A stretch of DNA of 64,000 bases from Xanthobacteraceae bacterium (GTDB taxonomy: Bacteria > Pseudomonadota > Alphaproteobacteria > Rhizobiales > Xanthobacteraceae), in NCBI GenBank assembly GCA_022841625.1, contig JALHRD010000002.1:154526-218525 (forward strand), written 5' to 3'. Below are positions 16,760 through 26,634 of this stretch, piece after piece; position 1 is the first letter of the stretch; the number at the start of each line of letters is the position of its first letter. The notes under the pieces are model-generated. The model saw nothing but the letters and a program-made list of their open reading frames with translations, was not told where the DNA came from and did no database searches. Made by a program: the position numbers and the translations under genes.

Positions 16760-18343
16760 CTACTGATTTAACCACACGCCCTCAAGTTGGGCACCGAGAT
16801 TGTGGCTGGGTGACATGTCCCAGCCCATGACAATCCGGTGGGTCGGCACGATGCGGTGCCACCACAGGATCGGCTGCTGATAGGCTTGCTCGAACACGCG
16901 ACGTTCGAACGCGCGGATCATCGCCTTGCGCTTCTCGATGTCGCGTTCGCGCACATGGTCGTCGTAAAGCTTGTCGAGTTCGCGATCGATCGCGCGCGAG
17001 AGGTTTTGCGGCGAGCGGTCATGAGACAGGTATTTGGCCAGCGCGAGGGTGGAGTCGTCCATGAACAGGTTGGAGAAGTCGATCGCGACTTCGTGGTTGC
17101 CGGCGTTCATGGCTGCGATATAGGGCGCGGTGTCGAACTGCTTGTGGTCGGCCGTCACGCCGATCTGGCGCCATTGGTCGACCAGGAAAATACCGGCTGG
17201 TGTATAAGGCTGCGCCAGATTGCGGTTGTGCAGAACGAATTTGAGGTTCGGTACGCCGGCGTCTTGCAGCAGCTTGCGAGCTTGCGCGCGCGCAGCTGTC
17301 ATGTCCTTGGCATAGCCTGGTAGCTTGACCAGTTCCTCAGGTGGCGTCGCCATCGGCGAGCCCGGCCGGATCAGGCCGCCGACCGACCGCATGGTCGAGA
17401 TCTTCGACAGGCCGGCGCTGCCGCCCCAGCGGTCGATCGCCATCAGCAGGGCGCGGCGCACGCGCGGGTCGTCGAACGGCTTCTTCTCGACGTTGAAGGC
17501 AACCAGTAGATTGAGCGTCCAGCTCGATTCCTCGATGCGGATTTTGTCACCCATCGCGCCGACCAGGCGATCGCGCTCGGCCGGCGAGATACCGCGGAAT
17601 TCGCCGAGCAATTGTCCGCCCTGCACCGCATTTAGCATCGCCGCGGCCTGCAGCGTGAACACGCCGCGGAAGCCGTCGAGATAGGGCAGGCCTTTCTTGA
17701 AATAATTGTCGTTGCGCTGGCCGGTGACGTGGCTGCCTTTGACGTGCTCGCCAAACACGAACGGGCCCGTGCCGTTGATCTTATTGCGCGGCGCATTGGG
17801 GTCGGCGGCGATATCCTTAGCGGAATAGATGCAGTTCCACGGTGAGGCGAAATGCTCAATCATCGACGCGTTGACCGCTTTCATCCGGAAGACGACGGTC
17901 TGGGCGTCTGGCGTCTCGATGGTTCCGATGTCCGCGAAGGTGGCTTGGCGCGGCGACACCACGCCTTTCGGCGGATTGCGCATGCGATCATAGGTCGCCT
18001 TAACGTCGGTGGATGTTAGCGTCGTGCCGTCGTGGAACCGCACGTTTTGATGCAGCTTGAACGTATAGGTCATCAGATCGGGCGCGATCGTCCAGGATGA
18101 GGCGAGGTCGCCTTCGACGTCGGGGAATTTCTTGAGATTGAAGCGCACCAGGGTCGAATAGAACGGCGCCGAGAAGTGCAGCGTCGCATAGGTTTCACTG
18201 CCGTGGCAGTCGTAGTTCGGGGTCTCGGCGCTGATCGCAAAATTCAAGGTGCCGCCGCGCTTGGGTTGCTGCGCGTCCGCCGGAACGGTTGCGCCGGCCA
18301 GCGCAAATGCGAGCATCCCGGCAATTCCAAACAAGGCCTTCAT
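16760..18343 (-). CDS. ABC transporter substrate-binding protein, peptide/nickel family (SBP_bac_5)
   Basis: This 527-residue protein has a signal peptide (LFGIAGMLAFALAGATVPADAQQ), then the family-5 binding fold: GGTLNFAISAETPNYDCHGS, SSWTIAPDLMTYTFKLHQNVRFHDGT, and VRRALLMAIDR. The C-terminal part (QQPILWWHRIVPTHRIVMGWDMSPSHNLGAQLEGVWL) is typical for clusters that take up non-peptide solutes in rhizobia. It delivers substrate to the two permeases encoded downstream. The ligand cannot be read from sequence. Confidence 0.93.
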   Translation of the reverse strand: MKALFGIAGMLAFALAGATVPADAQQPKRGGTLNFAISAETPNYDCHGSETYATLHFSAPFYSTLVRFNLKKFPDVEGDLASSWTIAPDLMTYTFKLHQNVRFHDGTTLTSTDVKATYDRMRNPPKGVVSPRQATFADIGTIETPDAQTVVFRMKAVNASMIEHFASPWNCIYSAKDIAADPNAPRNKINGTGPFVFGEHVKGSHVTGQRNDNYFKKGLPYLDGFRGVFTLQAAAMLNAVQGGQLLGEFRGISPAERDRLVGAMGDKIRIEESSWTLNLLVAFNVEKKPFDDPRVRRALLMAIDRWGGSAGLSKISTMRSVGGLIRPGSPMATPPEELVKLPGYAKDMTAARAQARKLLQDAGVPNLKFVLHNRNLAQPYTPAGIFLVDQWRQIGVTADHKQFDTAPYIAAMNAGNHEVAIDFSNLFMDDSTLALAKYLSHDRSPQNLSRAIDRELDKLYDDHVRERDIEKRKAMIRAFERRVFEQAYQQPILWWHRIVPTHRIVMGWDMSPSHNLGAQLEGVWLNQ

Positions 18344-18398
18344 GGCAATTCCTCCGTTGGTGTCCCGCGCCGGTTAGCCGAAAGTGGCGTTCCGATCG

Positions 18399-20444
18399 TC
18401 ATGCTTTGTGGCAGGCCACGATATGTCGTGGCCCGATTTGTCGTGTTTGGGGAATCTCGCGCCGACAGGCGTCGTCCGCAAGTGGGCAGCGGGTGTGAAA
18501 CACGCAGCCCGATGGCGGGTTCAAGGGCGATGGTATCTCGCCCTTGAGCGTCCGTGGCGCGCGCGCGCGTTCGACCCGCGGATCGGGGATTGGCGCGGCG
18601 TCGAGCAGCGCCTGGGTGTAGGGGTGCTTGGGGTTGGCATAGAGCTCGTCGCGGTCGGCGACCTCCACGATGCGGCCCAGATACATCACCGCCACCCGAT
18701 CGGAAATATGCCGCACCACTGCGAGGTCGTGGGCAATGAATAGGTAGCTAAGGTTGAGCCGGGATTGCAGATCTTCGAGCAGATTGATGATCTGGCCCTG
18801 GATCGAAACGTCGAGCGCGGATACTGGCTCATCGCACACAATGAAGCGCGGCTCGAGCGCCAGCGCGCGTGCAATGCCGACGCGTTGGCGCTGGCCGCCC
18901 GACAGCTGGTGCGGATAGCGTTCCGCCATATAGTCGAACAGGCCGACTTGTCGCAGCAGTTCGGCGACGCGCTCCTCCTGCTCCTTCTTGGTCTTGGCCA
19001 GTTGGTAGACGTGCAACGGTTCGGCGATGATCTGGCCAACCGTCATGCGCGGATTAAGCGAGGAGTAAGGATCCTGAAAGATCACCTGAATGCCACGGCG
19101 GGTTTCGCGCATCTCGCGGGGCGAGCGGTGCGTGATGTCGACGCCGGAAAAGCTGATCGTGCCACCGGTGGCTTCTTCGAGCTTGAGAACTGTGCGTCCG
19201 ACTGTGGTTTTGCCGCAGCCGGATTCGCCAACCAGTCCCAGCGTTTCGCCCGGCGCGATAGTGAATGACACGTTGTCGACCGCTTTCACCGTCGCCATTT
19301 TTGACGACAGCATGCCGGAGCCACTGAGCGGCACCAAAAAATATTTGCGCAGCGCGTCGACCTTCAGGATCGGTTCGGCGGTCTCGGTGGTTGACGCGGT
19401 CGCTGCGGACTTGGCCGGCAGGCTTGCCGGCACCAGCGTTCCGGCGACAATTTCGTCGGCGCGGATGCAGGCGGTGGCATGGTTGGGCGCGAGATCGCGC
19501 AATGTCATTTCGGTCGCAACGCAGGCGTCGCGGCGAAAAGGGCAGCGCGGCGCAAAGCGGCAGCCCGGCGGCGGCGCGCGCAGATCGGGCGGCAGGCCCT
19601 CAATGGTTTCGAGTTTGACGTCGCGCGGCAGGTCGAGCCGCGGCACCGAACGCATCAGCCCGATTGTATAGGGATGCAGCGGCCGCAGGAAAACGTCGTC
19701 GGCGGTGCCGCGCTCGATGATGTGTGCCGCATACATCACATTGACGCGGTCGGCGTAGCGGGCGACCACGCCGAGATTATGGGTGATGATGATCATCGCG
19801 ATGTTGAGCCGCCGCGATAGATCCTTCATCAGTTCGAGGATCTGTGCCTGGATGGTGACGTCAAGCGCGGTGGTGGGTTCGTCGGCGATAATGAGTTTTG
19901 GATTGCAGGCAAGCCCGATTGCGATCATCACGCGCTGACGCATGCCGCCGGAGAGCTGGTGCGGATATTGTTGCAGCCGCCGCGCGCCGTCGGTGATGCC
20001 AACGAGTTGCAGCAGTTCGAGTGCGCGCGCCTGTGCCGCATCCTTGGTCATCTTCAGATGGATGAACAGGGGCTCCATGATCTGCTCGCCGATCGAGAGC
20101 ACCGGATTGAGCGAGGTCATCGGCTCCTGGAAGATCATCGCGATGTCGCGGCCGCGAATTGCGCGCATTTCCTCGGCCGACAAGGTTAAGAGGTCGCGGC
20201 CTTCGAACAGCACGCGGCCCCGGGTTACCCGGCCGGCGGGCTTGGCCAACAGGCCCATGATCGCGAGCGACGATACCGACTTGCCGCAGCCCGACTCGCC
20301 CACGATCGCGACCGTTTCGCCGCGGTTGACGGTGTAGGAAATGCCGTCAACCGCATGCACGACACCGCGCGAAGTGTCGAACTGGACGTGCAAATCTTCG
20401 ACGGCGAGCAATGGCGCGCCGCCTCCCACGGAGTCGCGCCTCAT
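18399..20444 (-). CDS. Fused double ATP-binding subunit of a Dpp/Opp-type ABC importer
   Basis: ATG 20444 gives 681 residues; a longer frame to 20588 adds an implausible start. Two full ATPase domains are joined: the first with Walker A GESGCGKS, signature [15 protein letters not shown] and Walker [13 protein letters not shown]; the second with [23 protein letters not shown] and [12 protein letters not shown]. Each ends with the Cys-containing oligopeptide-transporter tail ([28 protein letters not shown]). This equals DppD plus DppF in one chain, as in the GsiA-like form. It is the first gene of the seven-gene operon running to 11940. Confidence 0.93.
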   Translation of the reverse strand: MRRDSVGGGAPLLAVEDLHVQFDTSRGVVHAVDGISYTVNRGETVAIVGESGCGKSVSSLAIMGLLAKPAGRVTRGRVLFEGRDLLTLSAEEMRAIRGRDIAMIFQEPMTSLNPVLSIGEQIMEPLFIHLKMTKDAAQARALELLQLVGITDGARRLQQYPHQLSGGMRQRVMIAIGLACNPKLIIADEPTTALDVTIQAQILELMKDLSRRLNIAMIIITHNLGVVARYADRVNVMYAAHIIERGTADDVFLRPLHPYTIGLMRSVPRLDLPRDVKLETIEGLPPDLRAPPPGCRFAPRCPFRRDACVATEMTLRDLAPNHATACIRADEIVAGTLVPASLPAKSAATASTTETAEPILKVDALRKYFLVPLSGSGMLSSKMATVKAVDNVSFTIAPGETLGLVGESGCGKTTVGRTVLKLEEATGGTISFSGVDITHRSPREMRETRRGIQVIFQDPYSSLNPRMTVGQIIAEPLHVYQLAKTKKEQEERVAELLRQVGLFDYMAERYPHQLSGGQRQRVGIARALALEPRFIVCDEPVSALDVSIQGQIINLLEDLQSRLNLSYLFIAHDLAVVRHISDRVAVMYLGRIVEVADRDELYANPKHPYTQALLDAAPIPDPRVERARAPRTLKGEIPSPLNPPSGCVFHTRCPLADDACRREIPQTRQIGPRHIVACHKA

Positions 20445-20508
20445 CGCGGTCTTCGCTGTCAGGGCTTGATCGAGCAACGTGGCGTTCCGCCCGCGAATTG
20501 TGGAGTAA

Positions 20509-20532
20509 TGGTTGTATAGTGTGGTTGTATAG
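20509..20532 (-). promoter_or_regulatory. Direct repeat upstream of the importer operon
   Basis: TGGTTGTATAG occurs at 20509-20519 and 20522-20532 (+ strand), 13 bases apart start to start, about 65 bases upstream of the ATPase start. A helical-phase direct repeat at this distance suggests a regulator site. The rest of the 250-base gap up to the CoA-transferase gene holds nothing else I can support. Confidence 0.4.
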
Positions 20533-20694
20533 AGCCAGCCTATATCGCATTGGCATTGGCTGGACCACCCCGGGCGCCGATTTGCCACTGCTACCTTTGT
20601 CGGATTGGCAGTTTTCCCCGCGATTGTCCGACCGAAACGGCAAGATTTTGGTCCTATGGGGAGCCGGTCACCGCGCTGCTGGCTGCAAATGCGG

Positions 20695-21864
20695 CTACTC
20701 CCCGATCTCCTTCAGAATCTCCTCGGTATGCTCGCCGAGCCGTGGCGAGGGGCGCGGACTGGCCATCGGCTGCCCGCCGATCACCAGTGGCGAACGCACA
20801 CCGGGGATGGTGCCGCCTTTCGCAGCGGCGCTCGGCAGGGCAAGCTTGACGCCGCGATGGATCACCTGCGGATCTTTGAACACCTGTTCGAGCGTGTTGA
20901 TCGGGCCGGCCGGCACGCCGACCGCTTCGAGTTTGGCCAATAATTCCGCGCCGGTCATGCGCTTGCAGAGTTCGGTCAACCGGCCGATCAGCGCATCGCG
21001 GTGCGCCAGCCGTGCGGTGTTGTCTTTATACTCTGGCTGCTCCGCCAGCGACGGCTCGCCGAGCACACCGCACAGCTTCACGAATTGGCTGTCATTGCCG
21101 GTGGCGATGATGATGTGGCCGTCGGCGACTGGGAACACCTGGTAGGGCACGATGTTGGGATGGGCATTGCCGATCCGCACCGGGATGTCACCAGTGACCA
21201 GGTAGTTGAGCGCCTGGTTTGCCAGCATGCCGACCTGGGTGTCGACCAGCGCACCGTCAACCAGCGTGCCGCAGCCGGTCTTGTTGCGTTCGATCACCGC
21301 CGCGAGAATGCCGACCACCGCATAGACGCCGGTCATGATGTCGGCAATCGGGACGCCAGCGCGGGTTGGTTCGCCATCCGCCGCGCCAGTCAAGCTCATG
21401 AAACCACCCATGCCTTGCGCCATGAGATCGTAGCCGGCGCGTGATGCATAAGGTCCGGTCTGTCCGAAGCCGGTGACCGAGCAATAGATCAGCCGCGGAA
21501 ATTCCTTGGCCATGCTGTCGTAATCGAGGCCAAACTTTTTGAGGCCGCCGACCTTGAAATTCTCGATCAGTACATCGGAACGCGCGGCGAGCTTCTTGAC
21601 CAGGCGTTGGCCTTCCGCGGTTTCAAAATCGAGTTCGATCGAACGCTTGCCGCGATTGGCGCCGTGGAAATAAGCGGCGCCAAGGTGGCTGCCGTCGGCC
21701 GCCGGCACGAATGGCGGGCCCCAGCCGCGGGTGTCGTCGCCGGCGCCCTTACGCTCGACCTTGATCACGTCAGCGCCGAGATCGGCCAGCAGCTGCCCCG
21801 CCCAGGGCCCAGCTAGGATGCGGGCAAGTTCGAGGACGCGCAATCCGGCAAGCGGGCCCGGCAT
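20695..21864 (-). CDS. CaiB/BaiF-type CoA-transferase (family III)
   Basis: From ATG 21864, with AAGGAGAG upstream, the protein has 389 residues. Family III features are clear: [35 protein letters not shown], the [11 protein letters not shown] strand, the catalytic Asp region in [25 protein letters not shown], and the C-terminal [14 protein letters not shown]. These enzymes move CoA between organic acids such as formyl, succinyl or carnitine acids. The neighbouring malonyl-CoA decarboxylase on the other strand hints at acyl-CoA metabolism, but the acids are unknown. Confidence 0.93.
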   Translation of the reverse strand: MPGPLAGLRVLELARILAGPWAGQLLADLGADVIKVERKGAGDDTRGWGPPFVPAADGSHLGAAYFHGANRGKRSIELDFETAEGQRLVKKLAARSDVLIENFKVGGLKKFGLDYDSMAKEFPRLIYCSVTGFGQTGPYASRAGYDLMAQGMGGFMSLTGAADGEPTRAGVPIADIMTGVYAVVGILAAVIERNKTGCGTLVDGALVDTQVGMLANQALNYLVTGDIPVRIGNAHPNIVPYQVFPVADGHIIIATGNDSQFVKLCGVLGEPSLAEQPEYKDNTARLAHRDALIGRLTELCKRMTGAELLAKLEAVGVPAGPINTLEQVFKDPQVIHRGVKLALPSAAAKGGTIPGVRSPLVIGGQPMASPRPSPRLGEHTEEILKEIGE

Positions 21865-21958
21865 GGAAGCTCTCCTTAACTGAATGCTAAAGCGGCGCGC
21901 GCGGGACTTGCGCCGCCAAATCGGTGTTTCTCTGACGTGCCGGCGGTAACTTGTCCAG

Positions 21959-22027
21959 TGCCCCGTTTCCGAAGTTCGTGATACATGGCAGCAACCACTT
22001 ATAAGAACTTCAGAAACCAAGGGGCTA
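21959..22027. repeat. Palindromic repeat, copy 1 of the GAAGTTC family
   Basis: The arms GTGCCCCGTTTCCGAAGTTC (from 21959) and its near-complement at 22003-22027 form a long hairpin with a 3-base bulge. The same arm sequence recurs at 29668-29742. It lies between the divergent CoA-transferase and malonyl-CoA decarboxylase genes. Confidence 0.8.
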
Positions 22028-22141
22028 GGGCCGGTTTGTTAAAGCCATGCTAGGGATGCGTATTAGGCCGCCGGCAGTGAATTGTGTGTATGTCATGGGG
22101 TGCCTATTTTTCAGGGCCGGCATGGCAATGGAACGGCGCCC

Positions 22142-23494
22142 GTGAATAGCTCTTTTTTCAGCGATATGCTGCAAACCATCGCGGATCGCGGCCGCGCGCT
22201 GATCGCGCGCGACCGGCGCTCGCCGACCGAGCAGAGCTCGGCCAATCTGGTTGAGCTTTGCGATCAGCTTCTGTCGGGGCGTGGTGAGGCCTCGGGCGTG
22301 GCGCTGGCCAGCGAGATTCTTGCGCATTACGCGGAAGCGACCTCGGGCGCACGGGTGGCGCTGTTTGAGAGCTTGGCGTCAAAATTCGGTCCCGATCATG
22401 GCCGGCTTGGCGCCGCGATCGAGGCGTGGCGCGCAAGCCCAACCGATGTCACGGCGGCGGCCGTTCATCTGGCGGCCGAGCCGCGCCGGCAGGAGTTGTT
22501 GCGGCGGCTCAATCTCGCTCCCGGCGGCACCGCAGCGCTGGTGCGAATGCGTGAACACCTTATCGACGCGCTTGAGCGCCGCGCCGATCTCGCACCCGTC
22601 GACCGCGATTTCGTTCACATGTTTTCGTCCTGGTTCAACCGCGGCTTCCTGGTGTTGCGCCGGATCGACTGGTCGACGCCGGCGAGCGTGCTGGAGCGGA
22701 TTATCCGCTATGAGGCGGTGCATCGCATCAACGGCTGGGACGATCTGCGCCGGCGCATCGATCCGCCGGACCGGCGCTGCTATGCCTTCTTTCATCCCGC
22801 GCTGGTCGACGATCCGCTGATCTTCGTCGAGGTCGCGTTGACCCGCGAGATTCCCGGCGCGATCGATCCGATCCTCGCGGCGCAAGACGAACCGCTTCAG
22901 AAGCAACAAGCGACCACCGCGGTGTTCTATTCGATCTCCAACTGCCAGCGTGGACTCGCGGGGGTTTCGTTTGGCAATTTCCTGATCAAACAGGTCGCCG
23001 AAGAGATTGCGCGCGAACATCCCAAGCTTGCGCGTTTCGTGACGCTATCGCCGGTGCCGGGATTTGCCGCGTGGCTGCGCCGTGAACGGGCGGTGGAAAA
23101 CTCGCCGACGTTTAAGCCGGAGGAGCGCGCGGTGTTATCGAAGCTCGACAGCCCGGGCTGGTGGCGCAACGATCCGCTGCCGCTCAAGGAACCGCTGTTG
23201 CGGGCCGCAACCTGGTATTTCCTCAATGCCAAGACGCGCAATGGCGCACCGCTCGATCCGGTGGCGCGATTCCATCTCGGTAATGGCGCGCGGCTCGAAC
23301 AGATCAATTGGCTCGCCGATACGTCCGAGCGCGGGATCGCGCAATCGTATGGCGTGATGGTGAATTATCTTTACGAACTCGACGATATCGAGGCGAATCA
23401 TGAAGCCTATGCGCAACAGCGCACCGTGGTGGCATCGAGCGCCGTAACGCGTCTCATGCGCACGCCGGCGGCAAAACTCGCGTCGCTGTTTTAG
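22142..23494 (+). CDS. Malonyl-CoA decarboxylase
   Basis: GTG 22142 is the most plausible start (450 residues); the frame is open to 22082. The protein has the helical N-terminal domain and the GNAT-like catalytic domain of MLYCD/MatA. Landmarks are INGWDDLRRRIDPPDRRCYAFFHPAL, FVEVALTREIPGAIDPIL, VFYSISNCQRGLAGVSFGNFLIKQV, LSPVPGFAAWL, and the catalytic His within DPVARFHLGNGARLEQINWLAD, before SYGVMVNYLYEL. It converts malonyl-CoA to acetyl-CoA and CO2. It stands alone here, without matB or matC, so it may serve to lower malonyl-CoA or to use malonate made elsewhere. Confidence 0.95.
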   Translation: MNSSFFSDMLQTIADRGRALIARDRRSPTEQSSANLVELCDQLLSGRGEASGVALASEILAHYAEATSGARVALFESLASKFGPDHGRLGAAIEAWRASPTDVTAAAVHLAAEPRRQELLRRLNLAPGGTAALVRMREHLIDALERRADLAPVDRDFVHMFSSWFNRGFLVLRRIDWSTPASVLERIIRYEAVHRINGWDDLRRRIDPPDRRCYAFFHPALVDDPLIFVEVALTREIPGAIDPILAAQDEPLQKQQATTAVFYSISNCQRGLAGVSFGNFLIKQVAEEIAREHPKLARFVTLSPVPGFAAWLRRERAVENSPTFKPEERAVLSKLDSPGWWRNDPLPLKEPLLRAATWYFLNAKTRNGAPLDPVARFHLGNGARLEQINWLADTSERGIAQSYGVMVNYLYELDDIEANHEAYAQQRTVVASSAVTRLMRTPAAKLASLF

Positions 23495-23546
23495 TCGACG
23501 CTACCCGCGCGCCGGTTTGTGTCCCCGCAGGCGCGGGCATAATTCT

Positions 23547-24245
23547 TTATGACCGTCCGTAGACCGGCACGATCGCGCCGCGCGTGACCTTATTGGCCGG
23601 CGACGCCAAGAACAAAATGGTCGCCGTCACCTCGTCGACCTTCGGCCACAAGGCGTGATCCGCTGCCGGCATGGCGGCGCGGTTGCTGGGCGTATCCATG
23701 ATCGAGGGCGCCACGGCATTGACCAGAATATCGTCCTTGGCGACTTCCTCGGCCAGCATGCAGGTGAACGCGGCCAGCGCTGCCTTGCTGGCGGCGTAAG
23801 CCGCCATGCCGGCGCCGCTCCGCCATTCAAGCGCCGGCCGTGCCGCAACATTGACAATGCGGCCGCCCGTGCTGCGCGGGATCGCGTTGACCGCTGCGCG
23901 GCAGCATAGAAAGGCGGTGACGAAATTCATCTCGATCTGCTGCATCAATTCGGCGCGGGTCGTCGCTGCGACTGGCTTCATCGCGAAGCCGCCGGCGAGA
24001 TGGACCGAGGCCCACAGCGCCGGCACGCCGCCATAGACACGGGTGACGGACGCTTCGTCGGCCAGGTCGGCCACCGGGACCAGTTTGACCTGGGCATGGC
24101 CGCGCAAGGGAAAACGCTCGGCCTCCGCCGCCACCATATAAGAGACATGACAGGTCGCGCCGGCCGCAACCAACGCGCCGATGACGGCGGTGCCGAGGGC
24201 GCCGGTCCCGCCGGTCACCACCACATGACGCTCGGAGAAATCCAC
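23547..24245 (-). CDS. Short-chain dehydrogenase/reductase
   Basis: This 232-residue SDR has the cofactor loop TGGTGALG at about 11-18, the acidic VADLAD stretch, an NVAA strand, and the YAASK catalytic pair. GGAGCG precedes the ATG. The C-terminal VTRGAIVPVYGR matches classical SDRs. Substrate unknown. A 19-bp tandem repeat sits right upstream of the start, in the spacer shared with the divergent glycerol-3-phosphate dehydrogenase gene. Confidence 0.9.
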   Translation of the reverse strand: MDFSERHVVVTGGTGALGTAVIGALVAAGATCHVSYMVAAEAERFPLRGHAQVKLVPVADLADEASVTRVYGGVPALWASVHLAGGFAMKPVAATTRAELMQQIEMNFVTAFLCCRAAVNAIPRSTGGRIVNVAARPALEWRSGAGMAAYAASKAALAAFTCMLAEEVAKDDILVNAVAPSIMDTPSNRAAMPAADHALWPKVDEVTATILFLASPANKVTRGAIVPVYGRS

Positions 24246-24256
24246 GATCGCTCCTT

Positions 24257-24294
24257 ATTGCGATAAAACCGCTCGATTGCGATAAGGCCGCTCC
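24257..24294. repeat. 19-bp tandem duplication in the SDR-glpD spacer
   Basis: ATTGCGATAAAACCGCTCG (24257-24275) is followed directly by ATTGCGATAAGGCCGCTCC (24276-24294), three differences. It lies 12 bases upstream of the SDR start and in the shared promoter region with glpD, so it could be an operator pair or chance slippage. Confidence 0.7.
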
Positions 24295-24387
24295 CATCAT
24301 TGCCGATTGGCGGCCGGGCGCAAGAGTTCATTGGCCAGGCTTGAGTGCGGGTGGTGCGCCGCGCCATGGTGGTCGTGGGAGCGAATC

Positions 24388-25878
24388 ATGAGCGACTTCG
24401 ACTTCGCGATTGTCGGCGGCGGCATCAACGGCGCCGGGATCGCCCGTGACGCCGCCGGGCGCGGGCTGCGGGTGCTCTTGGTCGAGCAGAACGATCTGGC
24501 GTCGGGGACCTCGTCGGCCTCCACCAAATTGATCCATGGCGGGCTGCGTTATCTCGAGCATTCATGGTTTCGCCTGGTGCGCGAGGCGTTGATCGAGCGC
24601 GAAGTCCTGTTGCGCATGGCGCCGCATTTGATCCAGCCGATGCGGTTCGTGCTGCCAGTCACACCCGGCATGCGGCCGCTCTGGATGATGCGGCTTGGGC
24701 TGTTCGTCTACGACCATCTCGGTGGGCGCAAATTGCTGCCGGCGACGCGCACCATCGACCTTGCGCGCGATCCGTTGGGAGAGCCGCTGAAACCGCGCGC
24801 CCGCTACGGTTTCGAATATTCCGACTGCTGGGTCGACGACGCGCGGCTGGTCGTGCTCAACGCTCTTGACGCCGCTGAGCGCGGCGCGGTTATCCGCACC
24901 CGCACCCGCTGCGTGCGGGTTGAACGCGGCGCCGATTGGAAACTCGTGCTCGAAGTGCGCGGCCGGCGCGACGTCATGACCGCGCGCGTCTTGGTCAATG
25001 CCACCGGCCCATGGGTTGCGACCTTCGGCGAAACGGTGCTGGGGCGGCCGCCGTCGCGCAATGTCCGGCTGGTCGCCGGCAGCCACATCGTGGTGCCGCG
25101 ATTGTTCGTGCATGATCGCGGTTATCTGTTCCAGGCGTGGGATAGGCGCGTGGTGTTTGCGCTGCCGTTTCAAGGCGACTTCACCATGATCGGAACCACC
25201 GACCGCGACTATCTCGGCGATCCGGGCAAGGTCGAAGCCAGCGCCGGCGAGATCAATTATCTCTGCGCTATCGCCAGCGAATATTTCCGCGCCGCCGTGT
25301 CGGCGGCCGATGTGGTCTGGTCGTTCGCCGGGGTGCGGCCGCTGCATGGCGCAGCCTCCGACAAGCCGCAGGATACGCCGCGCGATTATGAGTTGGAGCT
25401 TGATCGCCCCGCCGACCAAGCGCCGCTGCTCACGGTATATGGTGGCAAGATCACGACTTATCGCCGCTTGGCGGAGGAGGCCTGCACCAAGCTTGCGCCG
25501 TTCTTCGATCTGCGGCCCGGTTGGACCGGGCAGATGGCGTTGCCGGGCGGCGATTTTAATGTGGAGCGCAGCGAGCGGATGATCGCCGCGGTGCGCGAGT
25601 CATGGCCATTCCTGAGCGACGGCCATGCCCGGCGGCTTGCGCGCGCTTATGGTACGCGCATCGGCCATGTCCTGGCATCGGCCCGGCAGCTTGAAGATCT
25701 CGGCGAGAACTTTGGTAGCGATCTGACCGCCGCCGAGGTTCGCTACCTGATGACCCATGAATGGGCGCAGACCGCCGATGACGTCCTGTGGCGCCGGACT
25801 AAGCTTGGCCTGCGAGTCTCTGACGACGCGCGTAGCAGGCTCGCCGCCTTCATGGCCAATGCAATGGGCCGTGCGTGA
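24388..25878 (+). CDS. glpD: Glycerol-3-phosphate dehydrogenase, FAD-dependent
   Basis: ATG 24388, with GGGAG upstream, gives 496 residues, the usual GlpD length. The N-terminal FAD loop is VGGGINGAGIARDAAGRGL, followed by the signature LASGTSSASTKLIHGGLRYLEH. RPLHGAASDKPQDTPRDYEL and the VYGGKITTYRRLAEEA motif mark the substrate domain, and the C-terminal helical domain includes YLMTHEWAQTADDVLWRRTKLGL. It oxidises glycerol-3-phosphate to dihydroxyacetone phosphate at the membrane and passes electrons to quinone. The matching glycerol kinase lies 5.6 kb downstream, separated by unrelated redox genes. Confidence 0.96.
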   Translation: MSDFDFAIVGGGINGAGIARDAAGRGLRVLLVEQNDLASGTSSASTKLIHGGLRYLEHSWFRLVREALIEREVLLRMAPHLIQPMRFVLPVTPGMRPLWMMRLGLFVYDHLGGRKLLPATRTIDLARDPLGEPLKPRARYGFEYSDCWVDDARLVVLNALDAAERGAVIRTRTRCVRVERGADWKLVLEVRGRRDVMTARVLVNATGPWVATFGETVLGRPPSRNVRLVAGSHIVVPRLFVHDRGYLFQAWDRRVVFALPFQGDFTMIGTTDRDYLGDPGKVEASAGEINYLCAIASEYFRAAVSAADVVWSFAGVRPLHGAASDKPQDTPRDYELELDRPADQAPLLTVYGGKITTYRRLAEEACTKLAPFFDLRPGWTGQMALPGGDFNVERSERMIAAVRESWPFLSDGHARRLARAYGTRIGHVLASARQLEDLGENFGSDLTAAEVRYLMTHEWAQTADDVLWRRTKLGLRVSDDARSRLAAFMANAMGRA

Positions 25879-26027
25879 CCGGCGGGATTGCTGCATGGTC
25901 CAAGAGAAACGGATGGTTAACGTTCCTTTAACTTCGAGGATGGAATGTCGTGCGGTGCGCTGGGGCCGGCGATTCGCGACGAACAACCGATGCGGCTTGG
26001 CGCGAGGCCTCAAATCGGGATTTCTGC

Positions 26028-26603
26028 ATGACAACAAATCAAGAGACGCATGTCGGCTGCGCATGCTGCGGTGATCTGTTGCGTCGCAAATTTGACCGCC
26101 GCTATTTTCTGGCGATTGCCGGTAGCGCGGGCTTGGCCGCTGCACTGCATCCGCTTTCGTCCTTTGCGGCATCCGGCAATTATGAGGCGATGGTGGTCGG
26201 TTGCATCGATCCGCGCCTACAGGAGCCGGTGCGCAAATATCTGGTCGGCCGCCAGTTGAACGGCAAATACAGCCATTTCGTTTTTGCCGGCGCCGCGATC
26301 GGCGCTGTAGCTCCGGCGTTCCGGGATTGGCATAAGGCGTTCTGGGATAATCTCGATGCCACCATAAAACTGCACAACATCAAGCGTGTCATCGCAATCG
26401 ACCATCGCGACTGCGGCGCGGCCAAGATCGCCTACGGCGATGAGGCGGTCGCTAGTGCGTCCGCCGAGACCATGACACACCGCAAGGCGCTTGCGCTGTT
26501 TCGCAAGGAAGTGAACGAGCGGCAATCCAAGCTCGCGGTCGAAACCGGATTGATGGCGCTCAACGGCAAGATTGAGATGTTCCACGATTTTATCTTTAGC
26601 TGA
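26028..26603 (+). CDS. Tat-exported beta-carbonic-anhydrase-like protein
   Basis: ATG 26028 gives 191 residues. The protein starts with a Cys cluster (C11, C13, C14), then a Tat-type signal (FDRRYFLAIAGSAGLAAAL). The mature domain is beta-carbonic-anhydrase-like with the zinc and catalytic set C59-x-D61-x-R63 (CIDPR) and H126-x2-C129 (HRDC). The family hydrates CO2 to bicarbonate. Export through Tat would place a folded zinc enzyme in the periplasm or on the membrane face. A GC-rich terminator follows. The N-terminal Cys residues before the signal are unusual and could bind metal or a cofactor. Confidence 0.85.
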   Translation: MTTNQETHVGCACCGDLLRRKFDRRYFLAIAGSAGLAAALHPLSSFAASGNYEAMVVGCIDPRLQEPVRKYLVGRQLNGKYSHFVFAGAAIGAVAPAFRDWHKAFWDNLDATIKLHNIKRVIAIDHRDCGAAKIAYGDEAVASASAETMTHRKALALFRKEVNERQSKLAVETGLMALNGKIEMFHDFIFS

Positions 26604-26634
26604 CGCGTAGGCCGGTCTTTCGGGGGGAGGGTGG

